Notes: generated by a model not told the origin, from the letters alone. Shown: positions 51,401-60,388, counted from the stretch's first letter. The stretch is 64,000 nucleotides of DNA from a bacterium (GCA_020444475.1 JAHLKV010000004.1:210304-274303), one strand, 5' to 3'. Made by a program: numbers and translations.

Positions 51401-53454
51401 GCCGACCAGCCCGCAACGTCGGGTGAGTTATAGGTCCAGATGTTGGTCAGGTCGCAGTACGCATCGCCCATCGCATTCATCGAATGACCAGTGCGCTGGA
51501 AGTCGTGCTGCAGGGTGACCCACTCGGTACCCGGCATACAGGGATACCGATCAACCGGAATAGTGCAGAAGTCAGCATACATGATCGCGTTGTCATCGGC
51601 ACCGGCAGCATCGCCCAGATCGCGCCACGCGGCCGATCCAGTGCTGTAGTACTTGGCGCCACCGTTGACTTCGGGACCATTGTCCTCTTCAACACCATAG
51701 TAGAAATACTCATTCACCGGATCTGCAGAGACGTCTTCATAACCAATGTAGAAGTCGCCGAGAATCTGCAGACCACCAGGGATTACCAATTCGTTCCACC
51801 CAGGATAAGGAGTAAGATCGCCGAAGTTGAGCGTCGAAGAACGCCACAGCTCGGCGCCAGGGAATCCGCCGCCACCATCAGCCCAAACAACGACCTCCTG
51901 GGAATACGTCGTCGCCGGGTCGCCGAACAGGGTCGGATCGATGAACTGCCAGTAAATGGCGTTCAAACGATTGACTCCGCCGGCCGCGATGCGGGTAGCG
52001 ATGTTCAACGGCAGGCCGTAACCAGTGGTCGCGCCGGCGTTGAACGTAGCCTGGAACTTACAGTCATAGAACTCGTCCTTACACATCGTCACGCGGAAGA
52101 AATAACCGATCTCGAAACCGACTTCGGTCATCCAGGTCGCATTGTCCCGCGAAAGCTCCCAGCCGGCACCGGGCGCGCTATAGTACACCGATCCATCGAC
52201 GGCGACATTGCTCGCATCAGTGCTGGTCGGAAGCACAATCTGACCATCGGCCGGGTTGGCGCTGGTCATCCGCACTGTCACGTGCCACGGGCCGAAGACG
52301 ACCGGAGGCGAAGGCAGCGCGATGTTCAGCACTTCCCATCCGCCAGTGTCACCGGTGCCTGGATAGAGATTAGCCAGACCACCGGGAACATTTGCCGAAT
52401 AGATGGGTCCACCCGAATCATCGATGTTACCAGTACCGTCGTCCGGCCAGATCGCGATGTCGATCGAGTTGGTGCCGGTCGGACCATAGGTCCCGAACGA
52501 ATAGTGGTACAGACGGACGGCTGTTACCGTCTCCGGACCGTCCGCCACGAAGCGCTGGCCGAAACCCTCGAGGGTTGAGCCGTCGCCCCAGACGTTGTCC
52601 GGGACCGCCCAGAGGTATACGCTTCCGCCGGCCACGCCGTTCTGGGCATAGCATTCGGAGTAGTACACGCACTGGATGGACGTGATCATCAAGTTGATAT
52701 CGGTTCCGTCTCCGAAGAGATCCAGAACCGTGTACCAGACGCCACCGCTCCGATACGAGCTGCGCTTGGTACCGGTAGCTGTGCCACCGTTTACCGGGTC
52801 GCCGCCGTCGTCGGAAGCGAAAACAAGAACCTCGGCGCCGAGGCCGGTGCTCTTGGCACCGATATGGTAGTCGGTGTAACCATCAAGTACGACAGGGGCT
52901 GCGGACCACGGGAAATAATACCATCCACCGACCAGATCTTCAGCCAGCGGGCCGAAGGACTCGGTGTAGATAATATCCGCGTCGTCCGGAACACCGGCTA
53001 TGTCACCGTACACGGTCAGGGTAAGCTCGGCCTGGTCCTGAACTTCAAAGAAGTAGACCCAGGAACCGTCCAGTTCCGCGACGTGATTAGTGGGAACGCT
53101 GAACCGCATGGCCAGTTCGCGGGTGTCACCACCCGGACGGGTCCATCCGTAGTAGAACGACGTTCCGGCATAGTCGGTGTAGTCCTGTTCATAGCAAGCA
53201 GAGGTATCGGGGCTGGAAACGCCAGCACGACCAGTGACCCCATAGTAGGGTCCCTGCGCATCATCAACCGAGCGCTGGAAATCCTCCGGCTGGGTTTGTG
53301 ATTGCGGAAGCCGCGCCTTATCGGACAAATTGACGTCATTGCGCTCAATCTTCTTGGCTTCAATACCGTCAGGGTTGATGTCCGAAAATGCCGTACCGCT
53401 AAAAGCCGTGATCAGGCCGATAACGAATACCGCGATTAACAGTCTTCTTAACAT
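48424..53454 (-). CDS. Giant secreted beta-propeller and dockerin protein
   Basis: A 1676-residue exported protein. The signal peptide is MLRRLLIAVFVIGLITAF then SGTAFS. Residues 70-620 hold several beta-sandwich modules with repeated xxVYGDIAGVP- and SFGTYGPTGTNSIDIA-like patterns. Residues 640-1010 form a PQQ-type propeller (WSAPMIKDGLVVVALND, DGTVAASLPTG, VYCVNAFTRAINWQL). The C-terminus is a double dockerin-like repeat (GDVTGDDLIDLADVIYLANY; GDVNADGNIDLTDINYMVDY). Codons are unusually even, with many C-ending aromatic and asparagine codons, suggesting high expression. AAGGAGG precedes the start. Confidence 0.88.
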   Translation of the reverse strand: MLRRLLIAVFVIGLITAFSGTAFSDINPDGIEAKKIERNDVNLSDKARLPQSQTQPEDFQRSVDDAQGPYYGVTGRAGVSSPDTSACYEQDYTDYAGTSFYYGWTRPGGDTRELAMRFSVPTNHVAELDGSWVYFFEVQDQAELTLTVYGDIAGVPDDADIIYTESFGPLAEDLVGGWYYFPWSAAPVVLDGYTDYHIGAKSTGLGAEVLVFASDDGGDPVNGGTATGTKRSSYRSGGVWYTVLDLFGDGTDINLMITSIQCVYYSECYAQNGVAGGSVYLWAVPDNVWGDGSTLEGFGQRFVADGPETVTAVRLYHYSFGTYGPTGTNSIDIAIWPDDGTGNIDDSGGPIYSANVPGGLANLYPGTGDTGGWEVLNIALPSPPVVFGPWHVTVRMTSANPADGQIVLPTSTDASNVAVDGSVYYSAPGAGWELSRDNATWMTEVGFEIGYFFRVTMCKDEFYDCKFQATFNAGATTGYGLPLNIATRIAAGGVNRLNAIYWQFIDPTLFGDPATTYSQEVVVWADGGGGFPGAELWRSSTLNFGDLTPYPGWNELVIPGGLQILGDFYIGYEDVSADPVNEYFYYGVEEDNGPEVNGGAKYYSTGSAAWRDLGDAAGADDNAIMYADFCTIPVDRYPCMPGTEWVTLQHDFQRTGHSMNAMGDAYCDLTNIWTYNSPDVAGWSAPMIKDGLVVVALNDEYVVLNLDDGTVAASLPTGTNSWCIPTVANIGGSDMLFVAGGDDGDFTAYTWPALTFVWTANAAGTNPTTRFGNFIVLNDGVTDVLYAASDQGRIHAFNAATGTAYAGWAGPLVITGFAPTTSRNGATDGIDKLYYGARDVGFLGDVYCVNAFTRAINWQLSATGGLQAETLYGLLPFTSDEGFRSGLTYEPAGDGNPARLWANSIVSGGDNAGVFYSLDANTGSILLATKAHGSTYAHPLLDASRVYIPSFSTFFTPPSGGDLIAYNKSNGNAVWAASSAGERPYLRYYTDGLITCEGEGKVDQIYAFNENGYLSCFNSESGEEIFHRRVDYLAGTTPDNGFINVGSGGAMVTDTMVFVSSEGSVIALAKTGVPRPRLEVLQWRARAGVPFGTNPDTTIVFTEMLTNTGCDVLDITMVADLLSNGTNGAGKVTGIPTNKLARSAELADGMTNTFRVDDVFDAENMVKASVSRDRVNTAATAAPPYLVVSTYNMSVNPGDVADVAVRVDQSQISRGLYRFYLELQSNDPDYYLNDNAQMPELYLTIVGGCSIDTSTLHFGVGGANFQLVTNTGRVGATGDWDPPGVISVDGQGSLYFGGSYVYGISQRRIAMNSNDWVTGTSPLDGEDASFVSLQPDFNYVSGECKPAVGTLTDAPEYSLDGITYQPFNAVNVVYASFLDSVQNFELDGVWDWENVTSDQTGGFDNDSTIGLYVDAHTVGVEDAPSGFNLEYLNNLTIAIFDIRERNGNTVEGWAMGHYADYDINVSGGSHDTVGFNRPISSAWMYAVGGGVDAFGTTKLPFGGPYENIINTRGITGISDAGGFWGYGTYWDSTYKYMAEYPIGISSVPMTSGDGEAHQTFVRDVTFGPNGTYKFAVVQWGLLNMTNPNSAAEIAPLANIANKFAGFGRGDVTGDDLIDLADVIYLANYAFHGGAGPVPFAHLGDVNADGNIDLTDINYMVDYYFNFGPAPVGDWEI

Positions 53455-54480
53455 TTAATTCCTCCTTAACAAGGAAAAACCACAAATTCGCCCCCTCAAA
53501 GCGGGAGCCATACCAAACCGAACGAACGAGTCGACGGCCATGCGGCATGAATCCACAGTCCCGTTGTGTCTAGGGAAGGGTGGGACCATACTTTGAAAAA
53601 ACGAATTCATTCTCTTCCTATCTTGGAGTCGGGAGCATATTGCTGCTGGAATAAACTCCCAGTAATCTGCTGTGTGAAAAAACCTTGCCTCTAGAATTCT
53701 CTAGCTGTCCGGCTAATTGGTCTAGTACCTCCTGTAAAGCACACGCCTTACGGTTTGGGTTTATGGGTGAGAAAAACACCATAGTGTAAGGGGGAACAAA
53801 CTTCGAACCGCCAACGGGAAGCCCGAGACGATAAAACCCAATAGGTAAAATCGCGCAGACCATTCCCTGTGGGGAATTGCGTTTCGTTAGCAGTTCTTTA
53901 CGTTTGTGAAGAGATACTCGTTACAGTCGAATCAATAGTGTGGCTCTCTGATTCATCGTAACGATTAGCACACGCTCACCGGTAAAAGTACGCTATTTCC
54001 TTCTTTTGTCAATACTTAAAATGGAAATAATTTCCACCCGATTATCGCGAAGCCGGCCGGGACATGGACTTCAGGTCCGACCACCCAGGACTCGCCGTAA
54101 GTAATCAGATACGTGAGATGTACGCAGAGAAGCCCCGTGACCCCGACCGTAGATATCACCTCAAACAAACCGCTGAACTGGCGCCCGCTGGCCCCCAACA
54201 AGCAGGGAGCACGAGCTAACTTGTTGATTACACTCACAGTGGCATAATCGGAGCATGGCCGGCCTCACTTCTACCTTCGGGAGCACAGCGGTTGCGAACA
54301 ACGATGCTCCCGATCTCTATCCCGTCAGGCCTTCCTCCAAAGCCGGAGCTTTGCCCGCGGCCGGGAGCACGACAGAAAAGCGATGGCGGATCAGGAAGGA
54401 AATGCGCATATTCAGCCCGACCATCCCGGTGCACGCCACCGGGCATCTCGTTGATCTGTTCGATCGGGGAGAGGGATATC
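53455..54480. other. Long non-coding region, leader of the giant propeller gene
   Basis: About 1 kb with no convincing gene. It is AT-richer than the rest of the window. An 81-codon minus-strand open frame (53618-53863) is possible but has no recognisable product, and a shorter one at 54016-54237 likewise. A candidate promoter lies at 53985-54012 on the minus strand. The stretch near 53640-53690 can fold as stems joined by GGGAG and CTCCC. The right end leads to the thermonuclease gene. Confidence 0.55.
53985..54012 (-). promoter_or_regulatory. Candidate promoter for the giant propeller gene
   Basis: On the minus strand a perfect TTGACA is followed after 16 bp by TACTTT (3 of 6). It would give a leader of over 500 nt. 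The -10 is weak. Confidence 0.35.
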
Positions 54481-55155
54481 ATGACATTGCGACGCCTTTC
54501 CAGGTCAGGCTCGATGCGACGATTAACCGCCCGCGCCGGCATTGTGCTGATCGTCCTAATCCTGCTGGTTGCCTTCCGGATGGTACAGGAGATTGGTCCG
54601 GAGAGGACCCCCTCGGACCGATTTACCGTCGTCAGGGTGCTCGACGGCGATACGGTTGAACTGCTCGGCGGCGACAAGCTTCGGCTCCTGGGCGTGGACA
54701 CGCCGGAACGCGACGAGCAGTTGTACGACCGGGCGACCGACTTTCTCGAACGTCTGGTGCTCGGTAAGCAGGTCCGGCTGGAGTACGGCGGCGCCCGGCG
54801 CGATCGGTACGGCCGACTGCTGGCCTTTGCGTATGTTGACACTATCCTGGTCAATCGCGCCATACTCGAAAACGGCCTGGGCTATCTCTACGTGTTTGAT
54901 GACAGTCCGATCGACTCCCCGGAGTTCGCCTCCATGCTGGCCGCGCAACGCTCCGCTATCGACCGCGGTCTCGGCCTCATGGGCCTGGACCGGGAGCCGG
55001 AGCCGTACTACGTGGCATCGCAATCATCGTTTCGCTTCCATCGACCCGGATGTCGCTCCGCCGACAACTACTCGCCGGAACGGTGGCGACGGTTTGGCAG
55101 TCGTGAAGAAGCGCTTCGGGAAGGGCTTTCACCCTGCCGCAGTTGCCGTCCGTAA
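54481..55155 (+). CDS. Thermonuclease-family protein with Ada-like metal-binding tail
   Basis: A 224-residue protein with an N-terminal transmembrane segment (AGIVLIVLILLVAFRMV) and a staphylococcal-nuclease domain: VVRVLDGDTVELLG, LLGVDTPERDE with catalytic arginine and acidic residues, and RDRYGRLLAFAY. The C-terminus (FHRPGCRS and later GLSPCRSCRP) resembles the zinc-binding cysteine arrangement of Ada. GGAGAGGGATATC precedes this ATG, chosen over a longer upstream frame. A membrane-anchored nuclease acting outside the cytoplasm is likely. Confidence 0.85.
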   Translation: MTLRRLSRSGSMRRLTARAGIVLIVLILLVAFRMVQEIGPERTPSDRFTVVRVLDGDTVELLGGDKLRLLGVDTPERDEQLYDRATDFLERLVLGKQVRLEYGGARRDRYGRLLAFAYVDTILVNRAILENGLGYLYVFDDSPIDSPEFASMLAAQRSAIDRGLGLMGLDREPEPYYVASQSSFRFHRPGCRSADNYSPERWRRFGSREEALREGLSPCRSCRP

Positions 55156-55174
55156 CCTGGCGCCGGCGCTTTCC

Positions 55175-55206
55175 AAAGAAAAAGGCCACTCATCGGTGAG
55201 CGGCCT
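55175..55206 (-). terminator. Terminator of the dockerin gene
   Basis: AGGCCGCTCA and TGAGTGGCCT (one mismatch) pair across three bases on the minus strand and run into TTTTTCTTTG. Confidence 0.7.
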
Positions 55207-55232
55207 GTAATGCTTGCAAACATTCTTCCAGA

Positions 55233-56153
55233 TCAGTCTTTGACATCCCCCGGTCGCTCGTCCATTCTGTCAACGTTCGGGTTTTCCTGCATGAGTGTTC
55301 CGGTGTGTTCGCAGACTTGCAGACACGGGGCGGGGGACGGTCCCTGCAGGAAGAGGTAGTTGACGAGATGGATGAGATCGGAGATATCAACCCGGCAGGT
55401 GGGGTCGCCGTTGATGTTCGCGAACACCAGCGACCGGGTGTATTGCTGACCGTAGAACAGGATATTGACGAGGTCGAGCAGGTCGCTCAAATCGATGTTG
55501 CCGCTGTTGTCGATATCGCCGGTTTCGCCCCCTTCGCAAGCGGTCGGGGCGACAAAGAACCGGATCGAACAGGTATCCTCGACCAGGCCGTCGTTGACCG
55601 CGACGCGGATATCAACACGGCCGAAATCGCTGTTGGCGCCGATGAATCGTACCACACCGGTCGGTGATCCGCTGACCGACACCGTACCGTCCATCCCGCC
55701 ATCGGAAAGGATGCGGAAACGGAGGGAGTCGGGGCAGGTGTCATCGACAGCAAGCACCACCGTCCGAACATAGCCGGCATCGGCAGTGAGGCTGGTGACA
55801 GGGCAGCTCGTAAAAACCGGCGGTTCATTGGTGACCTGCAGCTGGACGGTGGCAGCGGCCGTGACGCCGCTCGGACACCGGGCTGAGACCTCAATCGCCA
55901 TAACCTGACCGACATCAGCCATTCTCGGCTGATAGGACCAGAGGCCGGTGGTTGGATCAATCGCTCCCGGTCCGCTGACGAGACTAAACACAGCCCCGGT
56001 GCAGGGATTGGCCAGATCGAAATTGAACTGCAGGAGATCGCAGTAGGGGGCCGATATGGTGGCCGGGCCGACGATGACCGGCGGCTGGGTCTGGCCCGCC
56101 GATCCGGCAACCGTGACTATGACCAGCCAGAATGTGACGAGAATGCTGCGCAT
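55233..56153 (-). CDS. Secreted dockerin-bearing protein (Ig-like)
   Basis: A 306-residue exported protein with a signal peptide (MRSILVTFWLVIVTVAGSAG). Two Ig/cadherin-like segments carry the GLWSYQPRMADVG and TCPDSLRFRILSDGG motifs. A dockerin-like double repeat (GDIDNSGNIDLSDLLDLVNI; ANINGDPTCRVDISDLIHLVNY) is followed by a short C-terminal tail of about 25 residues that includes DERPGDVKD, encoded by a copy of the GGTCGCTCGTCC motif. A paralogue lies 3 kb away. Function unknown, likely cell-surface. Confidence 0.82.
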   Translation of the reverse strand: MRSILVTFWLVIVTVAGSAGQTQPPVIVGPATISAPYCDLLQFNFDLANPCTGAVFSLVSGPGAIDPTTGLWSYQPRMADVGQVMAIEVSARCPSGVTAAATVQLQVTNEPPVFTSCPVTSLTADAGYVRTVVLAVDDTCPDSLRFRILSDGGMDGTVSVSGSPTGVVRFIGANSDFGRVDIRVAVNDGLVEDTCSIRFFVAPTACEGGETGDIDNSGNIDLSDLLDLVNILFYGQQYTRSLVFANINGDPTCRVDISDLIHLVNYLFLQGPSPAPCLQVCEHTGTLMQENPNVDRMDERPGDVKD

Positions 56154-56276
56154 GTTTAGAATCACACCGACGTGTGAGGTGGATATATCATATGCATCGG
56201 CAGATGATTCCCACTATTAATATAGCGTGGCTTGAAAGAACTCCTATCGAAATCGGAAGACTGCGCCGTTCCCGGC

Positions 56277-56311
56277 ATAAGAAAGGACCGGTCGATGGTG
56301 TGACCGGTCCT
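56277..56311 (-). terminator. Terminator of the M6 protease gene
   Basis: AGGACCGGTC and GACCGGTCCT form a 10-bp perfect stem with an 8-nt loop, followed on the minus strand by TTCTTA. Confidence 0.85.
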
Positions 56312-56342
56312 AATGGGTGTCCTCAGGGTTGACGAGTAACGC

Positions 56343-59282
56343 CTACGGACAGGCCGGGCTGCAATTCGCGGGACCCGGTCCCGACAGGAACAGATAGTTG
56401 ACCAGTCGGATCAGGTCGCCCAGGTCTATGTTACAGGCCGGATCACCGTCGATATTCGCCTCTCCGATGCAGGGCGGTTCGGATCCGCCGAGGAAGAGGT
56501 AGTTGACGAGAAAGATGAGATCTGAGAGGTCGACTGAGTCACCCGGGTCGCCGTTGACGTTACCCGTAGGATCCTGACAGCAGCCGGGGATCAGATCCCC
56601 CAGTCGCGCTTTTGCGTTATCCACAGCCGAACCCAGCGTACCGATCGATCCGCTATGCACCGTTATCAGTACGGTATAGTAGTATAGCGTATCATCGGGG
56701 CCCAGAGTCTCGTCGATGGCGTACGTCATGAGGAGATGCTGATCCTCTTCCGCCGAGTATGCGGAGAACCCCGAGTGATCGTGCATGATGATCAGGATGG
56801 TGTCAGCCGGGTATTCCTGATGCGGCCAGAGGACGGTCTGGTTCGAGAGCGCGCCTGCTCCGTACGGGTTGGCGAGCGGGTCGAAATCGAAACCGCCTGC
56901 GGAATGCCGGGCGGCGCCCACAAAGGCCAGTCCGCCAAACCGCGTGCTATGGTCCTGGCAATACTGCTGGTAGTAGTCGAAGCCACGGAGGTAGACCAGG
57001 TTTCGGGTGGGGTCAAAGCCGCCGGTATTCAGTCCCGGGGGATCGCTGGGGATGTCGAAATCGACGATTTCGCCGAACGTCAAACCGGCGTGGCTGAGAC
57101 CATCCCATGAATACGCTTTCGTAACCTGGATAATGTAGTTGCAGTCTCCGGCCGAATTGCGTGGAGCGTACCAGGTCTTGTCCATGCCGATCGTGCTGTC
57201 GTGGCAGAGGAAGGTGCCGGAGCAGGCGACCTCATAGTCCCCCTCGACCGTCGCCTCCTGCCACGGGTTACCGCCGACAATCGGCAGCAGCCGCGACTGG
57301 TTGCCATGGAGCGGGTGGAACAGGCAGTTGTCGCCCATCGCAACCATATCTTCGACATGGCCGATCACCGGGCTGCCGTCGAACAGGTAAACCCGGGCGT
57401 TGGCATCGCACTCGTCCGAATTGGTGTAGTCCATAGTGACCGTGCCGTCTGGGCCGCCCTGATTCCCGATATTTCCGTCGGGCCGGATCACCAGCGAGAG
57501 GCAGTCGGTGCTGATGGTATCGATCCGCGGGCTGCCGCCGGGGAAGTCGCAGGCGTTGCCGATCCCGTCTTCGTCGTCGTCGAACTGATCCGGGTTAGCA
57601 ACCCAGACGCAGTTATCGCAGTCGTTGCCGATACTGTCGCTATCCCAGTCCGCCTGTACCAGGTTATACATGTCCGGGCAGTTGTCGCAGGCATTGCCGA
57701 ACGGGTCGCCGTCGTTGTTGAACTGGTCGGCGTTTGGGATGTCGGGGCAGTTGTCGACGAAGTCCGCGATACCGTCGCCGTCACTGTCAAACGCATTCGG
57801 GTTGTTCACGTAGGCGTACAGCTGATTGTCGACGATGGAGTCGACGCGGACGATTACGCCGGTGGCTCCGCTGTAGTAGGAGTTGCTGTTGGGAGTTGTG
57901 GTCGGTGAAAACTCGTTCTGATACGGTACGTCGCCGGAGAACAACGCTCCCTTGCGCGTCTCCCACGGATACCACCACTGCGCCGAGTCACTGACCACGC
58001 CGCCGGGGTTGAAGGTCTGATCTCTCGACGGATTGTATCCGGCGTCTTCGACTGCAACACGGTAGTGCGGATAGTTCGGGGTGCCGTTGTTTGACCAATA
58101 CGGCAGGTTGTCGTCGACATGGGTGATGAGCAGGCCGCGATCCAGCGTGTCCGCGCCCAACGTCATGTAGTTGTAAAACCAGCTACTGAAGTCGGAGTCT
58201 GTTTTGTCGAATTTCGCAGGTGAATACGGATTGCGGTATTCGATCAGGAAATACTCCATTCCATCGGAGGACAGAGGAATCTTGAACAGCGAGTTGATGC
58301 TGCTGGTCTCGATGGCGTTGATAACGAGGTCGACATGTTCTCCGATCAGGTAGGTCGGTTCGATGAAGCCCAGGTACTCTTTCGTGTAGCCGCACATGTG
58401 GCTGGGGTTGGGGCCCTTTATCGAGAAGTAGCCGTAGCCGCCGTAGCCCATGATATCCCAGTCGTAGACGGGGTGATCGTTGTTGTCGTCGGGCGTCTGA
58501 TAGGTCGAAAAGATCAGCTTGTCGTCGTAGTCGTACAAATCGTAGTAGCCCAGGTTGTGGGTCGTCTCATGGCAGTAGACCCGGATGCCGTTGAGCGAGT
58601 CGCCGATAATCGCCGGCGGGTGGGCCGGGTCGTGGAGGGGACGAAGTTCCGGGTTGGTGTTCCATCGTGAGATCATAACACCGTCGAACGGCCCCGGACC
58701 GAAGCCGAGTTGGTAGATGTAGGCGTACGACCAGATATCGTCCGGGTCGTGGCTGTCTTCTTCGCCGGTTCCGGAGCGGACAAACATGACGGCGTCGGCA
58801 ACACCGTCGTTGTTGGCGTCGTACTGCGAGAAGTCGATGAAGTTATCGAGGTCGGGGAGCAGCGATTCGAAGTCGAAGTCTGCGTTGTAGAAGCCACCGT
58901 TGTACCAGCCGAACACATCGCCGGTCACGACCAGCTGGCCGTAGCTGTTTTCATAGAACCAGTCGGCCATGGAGCCGGTAGGGTAGACATTGCGAGAGAA
59001 CAGCATGCTGTCGAATGTCTCCGGGCTGTAGGTGCCGGGGCGATCGGTCCACTCGACAAGGATGGCGATAATCCTGAGCGTGTCGCCGTCGTAGCGCTGC
59101 TTGAAGATGGCGGCGCTGTCCTCGGCGGTCAGGGCGCTTCCGGGCGCCTTGCCGAACATGGCCATAGCCTGTTCGGGGGTGAGGTCGGTGACAATCGCCT
59201 CGGAGACGTCGGCGAAAGCAGCAGCGGCGGGTAGTAGTAGCAAGGTGAGGACAATCGTGAGATGCATGAGTTTACGGTGCAT
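56343..59282 (-). CDS. Secreted M6-family metalloprotease with dockerin
   Basis: A 979-residue exported protein. The signal peptide is MHRKLMHLTIVLTLLLLPAAA then AFA. HETTHNLGYYDLYDY (H238, E239, H242) is the zinc-binding motif of M6 (immune inhibitor A-type) peptidases. The middle carries calcium-binding thrombospondin type-3 repeats (DSDGDGIADFVDNCPDI; DDDEDGIGNACDF). The C-terminus has a dockerin-like pair (GNVNGDPGDSVDLSDLIFLVNY; NIDGDPACNIDLGDLIRLVNY). It probably degrades proteins outside the cell. The start at 59282 is set by GAGGAGGATCTCT before it. Confidence 0.9.
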   Translation of the reverse strand: MHRKLMHLTIVLTLLLLPAAAAFADVSEAIVTDLTPEQAMAMFGKAPGSALTAEDSAAIFKQRYDGDTLRIIAILVEWTDRPGTYSPETFDSMLFSRNVYPTGSMADWFYENSYGQLVVTGDVFGWYNGGFYNADFDFESLLPDLDNFIDFSQYDANNDGVADAVMFVRSGTGEEDSHDPDDIWSYAYIYQLGFGPGPFDGVMISRWNTNPELRPLHDPAHPPAIIGDSLNGIRVYCHETTHNLGYYDLYDYDDKLIFSTYQTPDDNNDHPVYDWDIMGYGGYGYFSIKGPNPSHMCGYTKEYLGFIEPTYLIGEHVDLVINAIETSSINSLFKIPLSSDGMEYFLIEYRNPYSPAKFDKTDSDFSSWFYNYMTLGADTLDRGLLITHVDDNLPYWSNNGTPNYPHYRVAVEDAGYNPSRDQTFNPGGVVSDSAQWWYPWETRKGALFSGDVPYQNEFSPTTTPNSNSYYSGATGVIVRVDSIVDNQLYAYVNNPNAFDSDGDGIADFVDNCPDIPNADQFNNDGDPFGNACDNCPDMYNLVQADWDSDSIGNDCDNCVWVANPDQFDDDEDGIGNACDFPGGSPRIDTISTDCLSLVIRPDGNIGNQGGPDGTVTMDYTNSDECDANARVYLFDGSPVIGHVEDMVAMGDNCLFHPLHGNQSRLLPIVGGNPWQEATVEGDYEVACSGTFLCHDSTIGMDKTWYAPRNSAGDCNYIIQVTKAYSWDGLSHAGLTFGEIVDFDIPSDPPGLNTGGFDPTRNLVYLRGFDYYQQYCQDHSTRFGGLAFVGAARHSAGGFDFDPLANPYGAGALSNQTVLWPHQEYPADTILIIMHDHSGFSAYSAEEDQHLLMTYAIDETLGPDDTLYYYTVLITVHSGSIGTLGSAVDNAKARLGDLIPGCCQDPTGNVNGDPGDSVDLSDLIFLVNYLFLGGSEPPCIGEANIDGDPACNIDLGDLIRLVNYLFLSGPGPANCSPACP

Positions 59283-59377
59283 AGAGATCCTCCTCGATAT
59301 GGGGCGCCCCTCGGTCGGGCGCGTTCGTATGTTCTTGCTATCTTCTGTAGGTCGCATTCTTTGCTGTGCTCAGGATA

Positions 59378-60250
59378 CTACCACTCCGCCCATTCACACT
59401 CCAGAATGCAATCGGCCGGCGGCGGGCCGCCGAGAAACAGGTAGTTGACGAAGTGGATCAAGTCCGTGAGATCGACGGTGCATTCCTGGTCGCCGTTTAT
59501 GTTAGCCAGGACGATCGGGATATCGCCGGACTGGTTGAACATGAAATTGACGAGGATGATGAGATCCGACAAGTCAACAATCGAGTCACGGTTGAAGTCG
59601 CCCGTCTGGCCGCCGGCGCACGAAGTGCTGGCAACATCGAATGTGACATGACATTCGAGAGCCAGATCTGCATCCGAGAGCTCAACGACCACGAATGCCC
59701 CGAAATAGGGTTGGGCGCGCGCGGTGAGGAGTCCGGTGAGAGAATCAATCGAGTAGGTGCTGGGGGCGTCGTTCGCGACAATTCGCCAAACAGAGCCATC
59801 CGCCGGGCACGCGCCGCTTGCCTGAAGTTGTATGTAACGTGGGTAGCCCTGGAAAGTGCTGATGTTGTCGAGCGGGCAATTTGTGATTACGGGTGGGTCG
59901 TTGGTGACAACAATCTCAATTTCCACCGACGGTCCAGCTATGAAAAACTCTGTTTCGGCATGCAGAACCAATGTCTGAGAAATGCCGACATCATCCAAGG
60001 TCGGTGAATATGTCCAGATGCCGGTCACCCGGTCGATTTCGCCTGGTCCGGAGTCCATAACAAAGAATGCTGTGTCTCCCTCGGGATCCAGGTAATCGAA
60101 ATCGAAGTAAAAAGCGTCGCAAACATCCCCGGTGATCATTACCGGAAGGTTCCCAATGTATGGCGGCACAGCCGTTGCCGAGCTGACCGCCGCTATGAGC
60201 AGCACGCATCCCAGTAGTACTGTCTTGAATCCGTTCGAACTGTGTGACAT
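59378..60250 (-). CDS. Secreted dockerin-bearing protein (paralogue)
   Basis: A 290-residue exported protein with a signal peptide (MSHSSNGFKTVLLGCVLLIA in its first 30 residues). It parallels the 306-residue dockerin protein: an Ig-like segment (GIWTYSPTLDDVG), a VVTNDPPVITNCPLDN linker, and a double dockerin-like repeat (GDFNRDSIVDLSDLIILVNF; ANINGDQECTVDLTDLIHFVNY). This start has GGGGAGATATAG before it; longer frames upstream are not credible. Confidence 0.82.
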   Translation of the reverse strand: MSHSSNGFKTVLLGCVLLIAAVSSATAVPPYIGNLPVMITGDVCDAFYFDFDYLDPEGDTAFFVMDSGPGEIDRVTGIWTYSPTLDDVGISQTLVLHAETEFFIAGPSVEIEIVVTNDPPVITNCPLDNISTFQGYPRYIQLQASGACPADGSVWRIVANDAPSTYSIDSLTGLLTARAQPYFGAFVVVELSDADLALECHVTFDVASTSCAGGQTGDFNRDSIVDLSDLIILVNFMFNQSGDIPIVLANINGDQECTVDLTDLIHFVNYLFLGGPPPADCILECEWAEW

Positions 60251-60359
60251 GACTATATCTCCCCTCAGAGAACGATGTGGATGAGTATATCTTAAATGTA
60301 GCGGATGATCCACGTTATACAAGGAATTTTCCATTGGTCGTCGGTCCCGGAAATTCTCG

Positions 60360-60388
60360 TTGGGGCTCACGGCCTTGTTGTGTATAAT
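60360..60388 (+). promoter_or_regulatory. Candidate promoter, possibly leaderless, for the FlgD-Ig-like gene
   Basis: TTGGGG, 17 bp, perfect TATAAT. The -10 ends nine bases before the ATG at 60398, with no ribosome binding site. Confidence 0.45.

Noticed and set aside
53618-53863. 81-codon minus-strand open frame in the leader of the giant propeller gene
   Set aside because: No recognisable domain and no clear ribosome binding site; kept only as a possibility within the leader.
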